Below are positions 18,012-25,796 of a stretch of 64,000 nucleotides of DNA, piece after piece. Made by a program: the position numbers and the translations under genes. Below the pieces are notes generated by a model. It was not told the origin of the DNA, did no database searches, and saw nothing but the letters and a program-made list of their open reading frames with translations. Within the stretch, counting starts at the first letter, position 1. The number at the start of each line of letters is the position of its first letter. Source of the DNA: RECG01 sp046540115 (lineage in GTDB: Bacteria > Bacillota_I > Bacilli_A > Acholeplasmatales > Acholeplasmataceae); assembly GCA_046540115.1 (NCBI GenBank), contig JBKHFR010000001.1, positions 1-64,000 of the forward strand, in the 5' to 3' direction.

Positions 18012-19007
18012 TTGAAACAGGATACGATCGGCCAGAAGATCCGTGAGTTACGGACGAGCAACAGCATCAAACAGCGCGTCCTAGCGAACAAGCTCAACGT
18101 CACGATCAGTACCGTATCGAATTGGGAAACCGGGCGTCGTACGCCATCGATCGATGACCTACGCAAAATCGCTCGGATATTTGACGTTAAACTCGGGTAT
18201 TTCGATATCGATACGGATCGATCGAAAGCGACCCCTAAGGCCGAACAGGATTCAAATCTGACGCAGAGCATCGAGTTCAAGACCTATGACCTCTACTGGA
18301 ATCACGCCGAATTCACGGCGATCATCCTCAGCGCGCTACTGTTCATCCTCGGTTTTGCCGTTTTCTCCCGTTTCGCCCTCTACTTCTATGGCGCGGGGAC
18401 ATTCCTTTCGGTCGGTCTGATCGTCAACCTCATCAACAAGCTCATCGGCGTCAAGCGCCAGAATACGCGAAAGGTCATACTGCCCCTCGAGTATCAGGTC
18501 GTATACATCCATCGCTACGAGGAAAAGCGCGCGTACCGTATCAAGCGCACCCTCTCGGTGATATCATCGGTATCCATTTTCACCAATGGATTCGTCTTTC
18601 TCTGGGTTGCGAGCATTTTCGGTCAGCTCAGCAACGAGCTGATCGACATCACCGTATCGCTCTATGCCTTCGTCGTTATCATCACTGCCTACTACCGTTT
18701 CCGGATCATCGACAGTAAGGATACCCTCAAAAAAAGGTTGGACTACTATAGCGTCAGCAGTAACTTCCAGGCCACCTCGCTCATCTCGAGCCTCTTTTTA
18801 AATGCCGTGGCTCTACTCATCATTTCCTATTCCTTCTATTTCCTCGAGGTCGCCTTTGACTTCAGTTTCATGTTCTACCTGATCATGATCCTATCGACCC
18901 TTAACGTCGTAGCATCCTACATCATCTTCGTCGGGTACCACCACTTCATCGCTCGCTATAGTCTCTACTCGATCGATCCGGAAAATAGGATCAAGCGGAT
19001 CAACTAG
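18012..19007 (+). CDS. Membrane-bound XRE-family regulator
   Basis: The product has 331 residues. An XRE helix-turn-helix occupies about residues 5-60 (IGQKIRELRTSNSIKQRVLA, ISTVSNWETGRRTPS). At least six membrane helices follow (two near 95-145, four between 190 and 320). The DNA-binding domain would lie in the cytosol tethered to the membrane, so it may sense a membrane or extracellular signal. Start TTG at 18012 is chosen because GGGAG ends nine bases before it; TTG at 18003 abuts the same site. A TATAAT at 17972-17977 may be its -10. It is a single-gene unit with no clear target nearby. Confidence 0.85.
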   Translation: MKQDTIGQKIRELRTSNSIKQRVLANKLNVTISTVSNWETGRRTPSIDDLRKIARIFDVKLGYFDIDTDRSKATPKAEQDSNLTQSIEFKTYDLYWNHAEFTAIILSALLFILGFAVFSRFALYFYGAGTFLSVGLIVNLINKLIGVKRQNTRKVILPLEYQVVYIHRYEEKRAYRIKRTLSVISSVSIFTNGFVFLWVASIFGQLSNELIDITVSLYAFVVIITAYYRFRIIDSKDTLKKRLDYYSVSSNFQATSLISSLFLNAVALLIISYSFYFLEVAFDFSFMFYLIMILSTLNVVASYIIFVGYHHFIARYSLYSIDPENRIKRIN

Positions 19008-19016
19008 GCATAAAAA

Positions 19017-19040
19017 GAAAAAGCCAGCTAAAGCTTTTTC
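19017..19040. terminator. Bidirectional A/T-flanked hairpin terminator
   Basis: GAAAAAGC pairs perfectly with GCTTTTTC over an 8-nt loop; T runs follow on both strands. It can end both the XRE gene and iadA. Confidence 0.75.
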
Positions 19041-19070
19041 GTATCACCGGTAGTCCGGTACAGGAATAGG

Positions 19071-19095
19071 GCCATGCCGCACGGGCATGGCTTTT
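19071..19095 (+). terminator. Second terminator after the XRE gene
   Basis: GCCATGCC (19071-19078) pairs with GGCATGGC (19084-19091), followed by TTTT. Its 3' end touches the iadA stop codon on the other strand. Confidence 0.8.
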
Positions 19096-20251
19096 ATGCT
19101 TTAGAAAACGTGCCTTCGATACGCAGCGCCCGGTCTTCCATCGCTAGCTTGCCGCGCAGGAAGACGTCATGGATTCTATCGTTTCCATCGATCGTGAGTA
19201 GATCGGCATCATAGCCCTCAGCGATCCGTCCTTTCCCCTTCAGGTGATAGATCTTTGCCGGATGCGTCGTCGCCGGGCCGAGGCAGAGCTCTAAGGGCAA
19301 CCCCGATTCACGGTGGGCCTTCATTACGCTCTGATAGAGCGTGTTGACGTTACCGATGCCCATGCGCACGAATCCGCCGTTCTGATCGAAAACGGGAAGG
19401 CTCCCCTGACCATCCGATGAGAACGTGATGCGCTCGGGGTCAACCCCCTTTTCAATGGCACGCGCATATGCCTGGTAGGCGGAGAGCGGTCCTTCCTTCA
19501 ATCCGGTCGTAAAATCGATCGAAGCGCCGTAGGTTTTACTGTATTCGATCCCCTGATCGAGCAGTTCATGCGAACGGTTGATGTGCGTCGGATGGATCTT
19601 AGAAACGGGGATATCCGATCCCTCGAGAACCCTAAAAAGGATGGACAGTCCGCCCTTACCGTTACCGACGTGAACGTTCGTAACTCCGGCTTTTTTTGAG
19701 AGCAGTCCGCCGACGTACGTAGCGGCGATCGCTTTCGTCAATTCCTCGACCGTCGGTCGGCTGCTACGGTGGTCCGCGATCGCGATTTCGCCTAAGCCGA
19801 TGATCTCCTCGAGCATCAGGAGGTCATCCTCGATGGTTTTAAACAGTGTTATCGGGGGAACACGGTAGCTCCCCGTCATGGCATAGGCCGACATGCCCTC
19901 GTACTTCAAGGCCTTGACCTTAGCGATCAACGACTTCATGTCGCGCGTAAAGCCGTCGGTTCCGAGCAATCCGATTACCGTCGTAATTCCGGCTCTGATC
20001 AGCGTATCGATCGTGATTTCGGGAACACGGGACTGATAGCCCGCCTCTCCTCCGCCACCGAGTACATGGACGTGGTTATCGATCAGACCGGGGATCGTCC
20101 TAAACCCCTTGCGGTCGATGACTCTGACGTCGATGCCGCCGATCTCGATCCGGTCGGCGATCCGGATGATCCGATCGCCCGCGATAAGGATGTCCTTAAC
20201 GCCGATCGGTTCCGGGGCATAGACATCCGTCTGCGCGATCAGTGTGAGCAC
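19094..20251 (-). CDS. iadA: Isoaspartyl (beta-aspartyl) dipeptidase
   Basis: This is a 385-residue amidohydrolase that cleaves beta-aspartyl dipeptides from damaged proteins. The metal-binding HVH (H60, H62) is followed by LGGGGEAGYQSR. GEIAIADHRSSRPT, VHVGNGKGG, IHPTHINR and FSSDGQGSLP follow in the order of the E. coli enzyme, the last giving the catalytic Asp. Length matches the family. It overlaps the upstream membrane-protein gene by 13 nt. It could also process cyanophycin-type beta-Asp peptides. A link to the gamma-glutamyl locus is not shown. Confidence 0.95.
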   Translation of the reverse strand: MLTLIAQTDVYAPEPIGVKDILIAGDRIIRIADRIEIGGIDVRVIDRKGFRTIPGLIDNHVHVLGGGGEAGYQSRVPEITIDTLIRAGITTVIGLLGTDGFTRDMKSLIAKVKALKYEGMSAYAMTGSYRVPPITLFKTIEDDLLMLEEIIGLGEIAIADHRSSRPTVEELTKAIAATYVGGLLSKKAGVTNVHVGNGKGGLSILFRVLEGSDIPVSKIHPTHINRSHELLDQGIEYSKTYGASIDFTTGLKEGPLSAYQAYARAIEKGVDPERITFSSDGQGSLPVFDQNGGFVRMGIGNVNTLYQSVMKAHRESGLPLELCLGPATTHPAKIYHLKGKGRIAEGYDADLLTIDGNDRIHDVFLRGKLAMEDRALRIEGTFSKA

Positions 20252-21060
20252 TGTATCGCTTCCCGTCTCCGCCGATAAGCGCTTCGTTCACGCTGACTTC
20301 GTACCGTTCTTCCGATAACGAGAACCCCGTAGGATACGAACGTGAATCCGAGGACATAGGTCAACAGGTAGGGAATGTAGGTGACCGTTTCATAGAACGG
20401 CTTGACCCAGTCGATGTGGATGCCGTGGCGCGGGTTGATAAAGAACATGTTGAACGTGCCATCCTGAATGAAGCTGTTGTGTAGGGCGTTTAGAACCATG
20501 GCGATCGCGACCGTTACGACGTAGACCGAGGCAGCCCGGCCGAAACGGATGCTCTTTCCGGGGATATCGGCGAAAAGTAGTACGCTTCCCATGACGGCGG
20601 CACCGCCGTGGTGGACCATCGTCTGGATGTTGATCCCGATCGTATCGGTAAAGACGTCGTGCGGGACGAACATGACGAAGGCGCCGGCGACGAAGCCGTA
20701 GGTCGCGAGAAATCCGTATAAGGCGGTTCGCAGGCGCTCGTTTTTACTCCATCCGGCTATGAGCGCCCCGTACATGGGGGTCGAACAGAACTGGAAGGGG
20801 AAGGCATACCAGCGGTAGGACCAGTCATTCGTATAGGAAAAGTTGACCTGTTTGTATATTTCGAAGACGATCATGGTGATCCCCACCGTCAGAACGAAGA
20901 TGCGCATCGTCTCCTTCGATGCGTGCCGGAGACGGACGGTAAAGAATATAGCGATGAGAAAAACGAGGATCAGTGAACCGATATGGAACCAGGACTGATA
21001 GGGTATCGGGCGTTCCATCTGTGTGTCGAGTAGCGCGAGAAGGCGTTCGATCGTTTCCAT
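20239..21060 (-). CDS. TIGR02206/YwaF-type integral membrane protein
   Basis: This is a 273-residue protein with seven predicted helices. Features are YAFPFQFCSTPMYGALI near residues 88-104, MVHHGGAAVMGSVLL in the middle and a FFINPRHG motif after the sixth helix. These match the YwaF / TIGR02206 family (TMEM164-like) of unknown function as I recall it. The start ATG overlaps nothing; GGTGGACC precedes it and the stop of the 155-residue gene is 8 nt upstream. It is co-transcribed with iadA. Confidence 0.75.
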   Translation of the reverse strand: METIERLLALLDTQMERPIPYQSWFHIGSLILVFLIAIFFTVRLRHASKETMRIFVLTVGITMIVFEIYKQVNFSYTNDWSYRWYAFPFQFCSTPMYGALIAGWSKNERLRTALYGFLATYGFVAGAFVMFVPHDVFTDTIGINIQTMVHHGGAAVMGSVLLFADIPGKSIRFGRAASVYVVTVAIAMVLNALHNSFIQDGTFNMFFINPRHGIHIDWVKPFYETVTYIPYLLTYVLGFTFVSYGVLVIGRTVRSQRERSAYRRRREAIQCSH

Positions 21061-21067
21061 GGTCCAC

Positions 21068-21535
21068 CTACTCCTTCGCTACGCCCATGGCGCTAAAGAA
21101 CACGGAATGCGTCGTACGGCCACTGCCCTGAAACAAGGCAAGCGGTCGGTCGTGGCCTAGTGCCCCTTGACGCCGTTTAGCATGCAACCTGCCGCTCGTA
21201 GCGACGGCATCGCCTACCGCCTTTGCCGCGTAGCGCATCATCCGGGATAACGGATCTCTTTCTCGGTCGATCCCCCTGATCGGTCGGTCGGGTCCTTCCG
21301 CACGGAAAGGATCGATAGCAGCGGATAATCCGTTCACCGCCGCGTCGCTCTTTCTGCTGGCGGGACAAGAATAATGGTCGAAGCGTTCGACCTGATCGTT
21401 TTCTAGTCGTTCAAAGAGGATACGTTTAGTACCAGCCATCGATCCGGTGTAGGTAGCGGCGTTGGTGTCATATTCGGATACAGGAAAGTCCTTGGTCTCG
21501 TGCGTTTCACGCTTTTTGATGGTCGCTTTATTCAC
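21068..21535 (-). CDS. Uncharacterised 155-residue protein
   Basis: I do not recognise this protein. The start is GTG at 21535, preceded by GGGGTGAT five bases away. The stop TAG lies in the Shine-Dalgarno of the next gene (8-nt gap), as in a true operon. Codon use is like the neighbours. The chain is basic (many Arg, Lys), mostly polar, with no signal or membrane segment. It contains segments YTGSMAGTKRILFERLEND, HYSCPASRKSDAAV, MMRYAAKAVGDAVA and LFQGSGRTTHSVFFSAMG. Longer upstream reading to 21691 would run into the PAS gene and is rejected. Confidence 0.6.
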   Translation of the reverse strand: MNKATIKKRETHETKDFPVSEYDTNAATYTGSMAGTKRILFERLENDQVERFDHYSCPASRKSDAAVNGLSAAIDPFRAEGPDRPIRGIDRERDPLSRMMRYAAKAVGDAVATSGRLHAKRRQGALGHDRPLALFQGSGRTTHSVFFSAMGVAKE

Positions 21536-21600
21536 ATTATCACCCCATAGTCGAGTATACACGATTATCGCGGTGATTTCTACAAAAAAACGAAAAAATC

Positions 21601-23049
21601 TCAGTCGTATGGAGGAATCTCCTTTTCCGCGAAGAGGGAGACGACGTAGAGATCGGAACCGTCGATCCGATCCACGGAAACCGTGATACACCGAATGGTC
21701 CGTCCATCCTTCCTGATAGGGACATTGTGCCAGGTCATCCGTCCACTGATGCCTTTTTTGAACATATCTTCGATGGAGGCGAGAAGGTCCTGTCTCTCGC
21801 GTTCATCCTCAACCACGACTTCGAACACGGAACGCGCGTGCTCGAGGGTCTTTCGGTTCGTCCCGAGCAACTCGGGATAGAGGTCATTCATGTAAACGAT
21901 ATCGGCATTCGGCCAGGACGAGTGGATCGCGATGCCGATCGGTATTCGGTCGAGCATCGACGTAAACGTATTACGCGACGCCTCGAGCTCGCGCTCGCGC
22001 CGGATCCGGTCCGTTATGATCTCCGTGTAGACGATCATGCCTTCGATCGATTCATCGGCTCCATAGAGGGGTCGGCACTCCCAATCCGTGTATTCGGTCG
22101 TGCCATCCTTTCGCTTGTAGACGTCGCGGTTAGCCCGGACGACTTCACCTTTTAGAACGCGCTTATGGACGTCGCGCCACTTTCGGGGTAGATCGGGGAA
22201 AACCTCGTAGTGGTGCTTCCCGATGATATCCCGGTTCTCGACTTCGTATTCGTCTAGGTAGCGCTGACTGACGAAAAGATAGTTGAGGTCCTTATCGTGG
22301 ACGGCGATCGCTGACTTACTGTGTTCGATGACCTGACGCATCATGTCGTGGGACTGTTCGAGTTCTTTTTGCAGGCGCACTTCATCAGTGATATCGGATG
22401 CCGTTCCGACCATCAACAGGGCTTGATCGCGACTGTTTCTTCGGATGACCGCACCGGATTCCTTGACATAGACGTCGTGCCCTTTCCTGTGCTTCATTCG
22501 GACGAGGGCGCTGTAGTGAGCGCCCTTTTCGTTTAGTGCCGCTAAAATCATTTTCTCGGCTTTCGCGTAGTCCTCCGGATGGAGGAGCCGCTTGCGCATG
22601 GCAGTCCGATCGCGGTCGAGTTCATCCAGGGCATAGCCCAGGATCTCAGCGTATCGCCGATTGTAAGTGCAGGTTCCCTTCTGGATGTCCCATTCCCACG
22701 TCCCGACTTTCGCTTTTTCGATGACGTTCTTATAGCGTTCATTGGTCCGTTCCCGTTCGCTGGCGAAAACATAGAGAAAAACAGCCGTCAGGACTAAAAC
22801 CAGGGATTCGCTGACGGCTTCAACGGGAATGTAGCCTAGTTCGATGTAGTCGATGATAATGTGGCTTAGGACGAGATAGCCTAAGACGATCAGCAGGGCC
22901 TTGCGGTAATAGAGTGCGAGGAGTATGACCAGGATATAGTAGGAGTGGATGAATAGGTGGTGTAGGCTCGAGTCATAGTCGAAAACAGTGGTCAGAATGG
23001 TCAGGATAAGGATGACGATGACGACGACGATACTCTTTCGATCGAGCAT
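21601..23049 (-). CDS. Membrane PAS-domain sensor without an output domain
   Basis: This is a 482-residue protein with four or five N-terminal helices (about 5-95) and three PAS domains in tandem. The first PAS (about 105-220) has 'GTWEWDIQKGTCTYN', the second (about 228-350) 'AVHDKDLNYLFVSQRYLDEY', and the third (about 360-480) 'GIAIHSSWPNADIVYMND'. The protein ends right after the last PAS: no histidine kinase, GGDEF, EAL, HD or methyl-accepting domain follows. It may act by protein contact or be a split receptor. AGGGGGG precedes the ATG and TATAAT sits at 23084-23089 (minus). Confidence 0.85.
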   Translation of the reverse strand: MLDRKSIVVVIVILILTILTTVFDYDSSLHHLFIHSYYILVILLALYYRKALLIVLGYLVLSHIIIDYIELGYIPVEAVSESLVLVLTAVFLYVFASERERTNERYKNVIEKAKVGTWEWDIQKGTCTYNRRYAEILGYALDELDRDRTAMRKRLLHPEDYAKAEKMILAALNEKGAHYSALVRMKHRKGHDVYVKESGAVIRRNSRDQALLMVGTASDITDEVRLQKELEQSHDMMRQVIEHSKSAIAVHDKDLNYLFVSQRYLDEYEVENRDIIGKHHYEVFPDLPRKWRDVHKRVLKGEVVRANRDVYKRKDGTTEYTDWECRPLYGADESIEGMIVYTEIITDRIRRERELEASRNTFTSMLDRIPIGIAIHSSWPNADIVYMNDLYPELLGTNRKTLEHARSVFEVVVEDERERQDLLASIEDMFKKGISGRMTWHNVPIRKDGRTIRCITVSVDRIDGSDLYVVSLFAEKEIPPYD

Positions 23050-23083
23050 GAGCGATTCCCCCCTGTGGCCTTTGGATAGGTCG

Positions 23084-23089
23084 ATTATA
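23084..23089 (-). promoter_or_regulatory. -10 element of the PAS gene promoter
   Basis: A minus-strand TATAAT lies 35 nt upstream of the PAS start codon. I see no good -35 at the expected distance. Confidence 0.4.
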
Positions 23090-23110
23090 CCATAGAAAGA
23101 AGGGAACCGA

Positions 23111-24121
23111 TTACCATCGATTCCGGACCTTTTCGGCGAAACCGAGCATTCTCTCGATCGGGATCGGGTCTTCTTTGGGGCCGATCGTCCCGGAAAAATA
23201 ACCGAAGACCTGGTGCTGGTCGGACCGGAGGATCAAAGCGTTGGTATCGGCGTGCCGGTCGAGGATCGGCAGGAAATCGAGATCGATGTCACCCGATTTC
23301 GAGTAGATCCGCCACGGTTTAAGGAAATCCGTCTTCGGAATATCGAAAGCGACGTCATCGAGCTTGTAGGCGCGATTACCGTAATAAACGATATTCTCGG
23401 TCGCCTGTGACGTATCACCGAACCCGCAACCCAGATTGAAGCCGACGAGTCTGCCGTTCGACTCGCCGCTCATGGACGCCCAGTACCACGTATTACTGTA
23501 GGTCCAGACGCCTCGCCCCCAGTCGAGGACGCCATAGGTTCTATCCTCGAATAGGAACGTCCGATAGCCGAGGCGGACGCGTCCGCTTCCTTTGAGTAGA
23601 TTGATCTTTTGATTGTAATAGAAGTGTCGCTTCTTTTTAAAGGGTATGGCGACCACGAGCGAATCCTTGATGGTTCGTTTGAGCGTGATGTCGCATTCGA
23701 GGTCCCGATCGCCATCGAAACGGGCAAAGCGAGCGAGAAGACGGCGCTGCCCGCTCTCATGCCGGAACTGCACGGAGAAATCCTTGCCTTCGAAAACGAC
23801 GTCTCCGCTGTCCGACTGGCTCGGCATCCTTAGCTTCCCTCGGGGGAAGTATCCGATGCGCGACCTCGTCAGCTCGCTTTTTCGTTCGAAGTCAAATAGC
23901 GTCGCGCTAACCAACCACAGGTAGTCGTTGTCCGCTACGGTTAGGGCGATACCCTGTCGGTCATTACCGACATAGTAATAGTCCCACTCCTTGATCCGCA
24001 TGCCTTTAACCCGGATATCCTTCCGGTCATAGGTCCTGGCAGGATAAAGGCTGTAGCCGGCCTCACTGAGCTCACCGTTACAGTCGAGGAGCGGACCTGG
24101 CTTTAAAACGTTCTGTTTCAT
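23111..24121 (-). CDS. DUF2804 family protein
   Basis: The product has 336 residues with no signal peptide. It begins with a motif for this family, 'LDCNGELSEAGYSLYPARTYDR', and carries the late YGVLDWGRGVWTY and 'NLGCGFGDTSQATEN' segments. Many aromatic residues and alternating strands suggest a beta-rich lipocalin/hydroxyneurosporene-synthase-like fold. Function is unknown. The start at 24121 is chosen over 24130 because AGAGGA then has an 8-base spacing. A minus-strand TATACT at 24158-24163 may be its -10. The stop is 62 nt before the PAS gene start. Confidence 0.8.
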   Translation of the reverse strand: MKQNVLKPGPLLDCNGELSEAGYSLYPARTYDRKDIRVKGMRIKEWDYYYVGNDRQGIALTVADNDYLWLVSATLFDFERKSELTRSRIGYFPRGKLRMPSQSDSGDVVFEGKDFSVQFRHESGQRRLLARFARFDGDRDLECDITLKRTIKDSLVVAIPFKKKRHFYYNQKINLLKGSGRVRLGYRTFLFEDRTYGVLDWGRGVWTYSNTWYWASMSGESNGRLVGFNLGCGFGDTSQATENIVYYGNRAYKLDDVAFDIPKTDFLKPWRIYSKSGDIDLDFLPILDRHADTNALILRSDQHQVFGYFSGTIGPKEDPIPIERMLGFAEKVRNRW

Positions 24122-24259
24122 GAGCACCATCCTCTGTCGATCGCTAGTCTTTTCTTAAGTATAACACGACCGGCCCTTAAGGAAAAGGTCAATATCTGGT
24201 GCCGGCCTATCGAAACGAATGCTAATTATGTGATAGTGTCGTTAAACGTGCACATCCAT

Positions 24260-24287
24260 TTGAAAAAGGTAGTAAAACGGATAAAAT
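24260..24287 (+). promoter_or_regulatory. Promoter of cysK-cysE
   Basis: TTGAAA (24260-24265) and TAAAAT (24282-24287) are 16 bp apart. GGTGAT precedes the cysK start. I see no S-box or T-box leader; the transcript leader would be very short. Confidence 0.6.
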
Positions 24288-24304
24288 GTACGTGGTGATT
24301 CGAA

Positions 24305-25240
24305 ATGAAAATACATGCAAACATAACCGAACTCATCGGGAATACGCCTTTGGTTCGTCTAAAAAACATCGAAAACTCGCGGAATCTCTCGGCGAAACTG
24401 ATCGCCAAACTCGAGAATCTGAACCCTATGTCGTCGGTCAAGGACCGCCTCGCTTTCGCTCTGATTACCTCCCTCGAAGAAAAGGGACTCCTCGATCAGG
24501 CGAGCCATATCGTCGAACCGACGAGCGGGAATACCGGCATCGGTCTCGCCATGGTCTCGGCTCAGCGTGGTTATCGGTTGACGCTCGTGATGCCGGATAC
24601 CGTTTCCGTCGAAAGGCGTCAGATCCTACAAGCGCTCGGAGCGAGCGTCGTCCTCACACCGGGTGATCTCGGCATGCAGGGGGCGATCGACCGAGCCCGG
24701 ACGATGAAAGAAAACGATCCGCTCGTCGTCATACCCATGCAGTTCGAGAATCCAGCCAATCCGGCCATGCACCGTCGGACGACGGCTCAGGAAATACTCA
24801 TCGACACCGACCGTGCCGTCGACGCATTCGTCGCCGGTGTCGGTACGGGCGGCACGATCACGGGCGTAGGCGAGATCCTGAAAAAGGAGATCGCGGGCAT
24901 CCGGATCGTCGCGGTCGAACCGAGCGCTTCGCCGCTGCTTTCCAAGGGATATGCCGGAAAACACGAGATTTCCGGGATCGGCCCCGGTTTCATCGCACCG
25001 ATCATCAACCGCGATGCTATCGATGAAGTCATCGCGGTTTCGGAGCAAGAAGCGACGGCGATGGCGCGTGAGCTCGCCCGCAAGGAAGGCATTTTCGCCG
25101 GAATCAGTAGTGGCGCGAACCTTTACGCGGCGATCGAACTGGCAAAAAGAGCGGATTTTCAGGATAAAGCGATCGTCATGATCATCTGTGATACGGGAGA
25201 ACGGTACCTATCGACCCCGCTCTATGATGCCGATGTTTAA
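24305..25240 (+). CDS. cysK: Cysteine synthase (O-acetylserine sulfhydrylase)
   Basis: This is a 311-residue pyridoxal-phosphate enzyme that makes cysteine from O-acetylserine and sulfide in the cytosol. The cofactor lysine is K46 in SSVKDR. The phosphate/substrate loop EPTSGNTG is at 71-78, and GVGTGGTITG and GISSGAN are present. It is complete and typical. It overlaps the cysE start by 8 nt, so the substrate-making and substrate-using enzymes are coupled and can form the usual CysK-CysE complex. Confidence 0.96.
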   Translation: MKIHANITELIGNTPLVRLKNIENSRNLSAKLIAKLENLNPMSSVKDRLAFALITSLEEKGLLDQASHIVEPTSGNTGIGLAMVSAQRGYRLTLVMPDTVSVERRQILQALGASVVLTPGDLGMQGAIDRARTMKENDPLVVIPMQFENPANPAMHRRTTAQEILIDTDRAVDAFVAGVGTGGTITGVGEILKKEIAGIRIVAVEPSASPLLSKGYAGKHEISGIGPGFIAPIINRDAIDEVIAVSEQEATAMARELARKEGIFAGISSGANLYAAIELAKRADFQDKAIVMIICDTGERYLSTPLYDADV

Positions 25241-25793
25241 ACGGACGTGCGGCGACATAAAGGCCGCCAAGAGATACGACCCTGCAGCTCCTAGTGCGCT
25301 GATGATCTTTTTGACCTATCCGGGTGTCATCGCCCTGCGTAGGCACCGGATCGCGCATCGTCTATGGAAAATCGGTTTGAAGAACCTGGCCCGTTTCATC
25401 AGTTACCGGACGCGCCGAAAAACGGGTATCGACATCCATCCGAACGCTCGGATCGGTAAGTGCGTCTTTATCGACCATGGCATGGGACTCGTGATCGGTG
25501 AAACCGCCATCATCGGCGACCATACCGTGCTCTACCACGGCGTAACCCTCGGCGCGAACACCTTTGAAAAGGTCGACCGACACCCCAAGATCGGTAGCCA
25601 CTGCGTCATCTACGCCAACGCTACCGTCATCGGACCGATCGAAATCGGTGACAACACGGTCATCGGGGCGAACGCAGTCGTCGTAAGAAGCGCGCCTGCC
25701 GACAGTCTACTCGTCGGCAACCCCGCCCATCGAAACGCCAGTTCAAAGGTCAACCGTAACGCGGCTTCAAAGAATAAAGATCCGGAGGCATGA
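25233..25793 (+). CDS. cysE: Serine O-acetyltransferase
   Basis: This is a 186-residue acetyl-CoA:serine acetyltransferase of the short form. An N-terminal helical region (YDPAAPSALMIFLTYPG) is followed by hexapeptide repeats of a left-handed beta-helix. HPNARIGKCVFIDHGMGLVIGE includes the catalytic HG and Asp, then LYHGVTLG. The start is uncertain: ATG at 25224, 25227 or 25233 and GTG at 25188 are in frame. 25233 gives the family-typical MFKR start and overlaps cysK by 8 nt. The tail is short and basic. It is 3 nt from the following ABC gene. Confidence 0.93.
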   Translation: MFKRTCGDIKAAKRYDPAAPSALMIFLTYPGVIALRRHRIAHRLWKIGLKNLARFISYRTRRKTGIDIHPNARIGKCVFIDHGMGLVIGETAIIGDHTVLYHGVTLGANTFEKVDRHPKIGSHCVIYANATVIGPIEIGDNTVIGANAVVVRSAPADSLLVGNPAHRNASSKVNRNAASKNKDPEA

Positions 25794-25796
25794 ATC

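Noticed and set aside
21177..21368. 63-codon minus-strand frame within 21068-21535
   Set aside because: No ribosome site; the overlapping 155-codon frame has a GTG with GGGGTGAT and correct spacing to the next gene.
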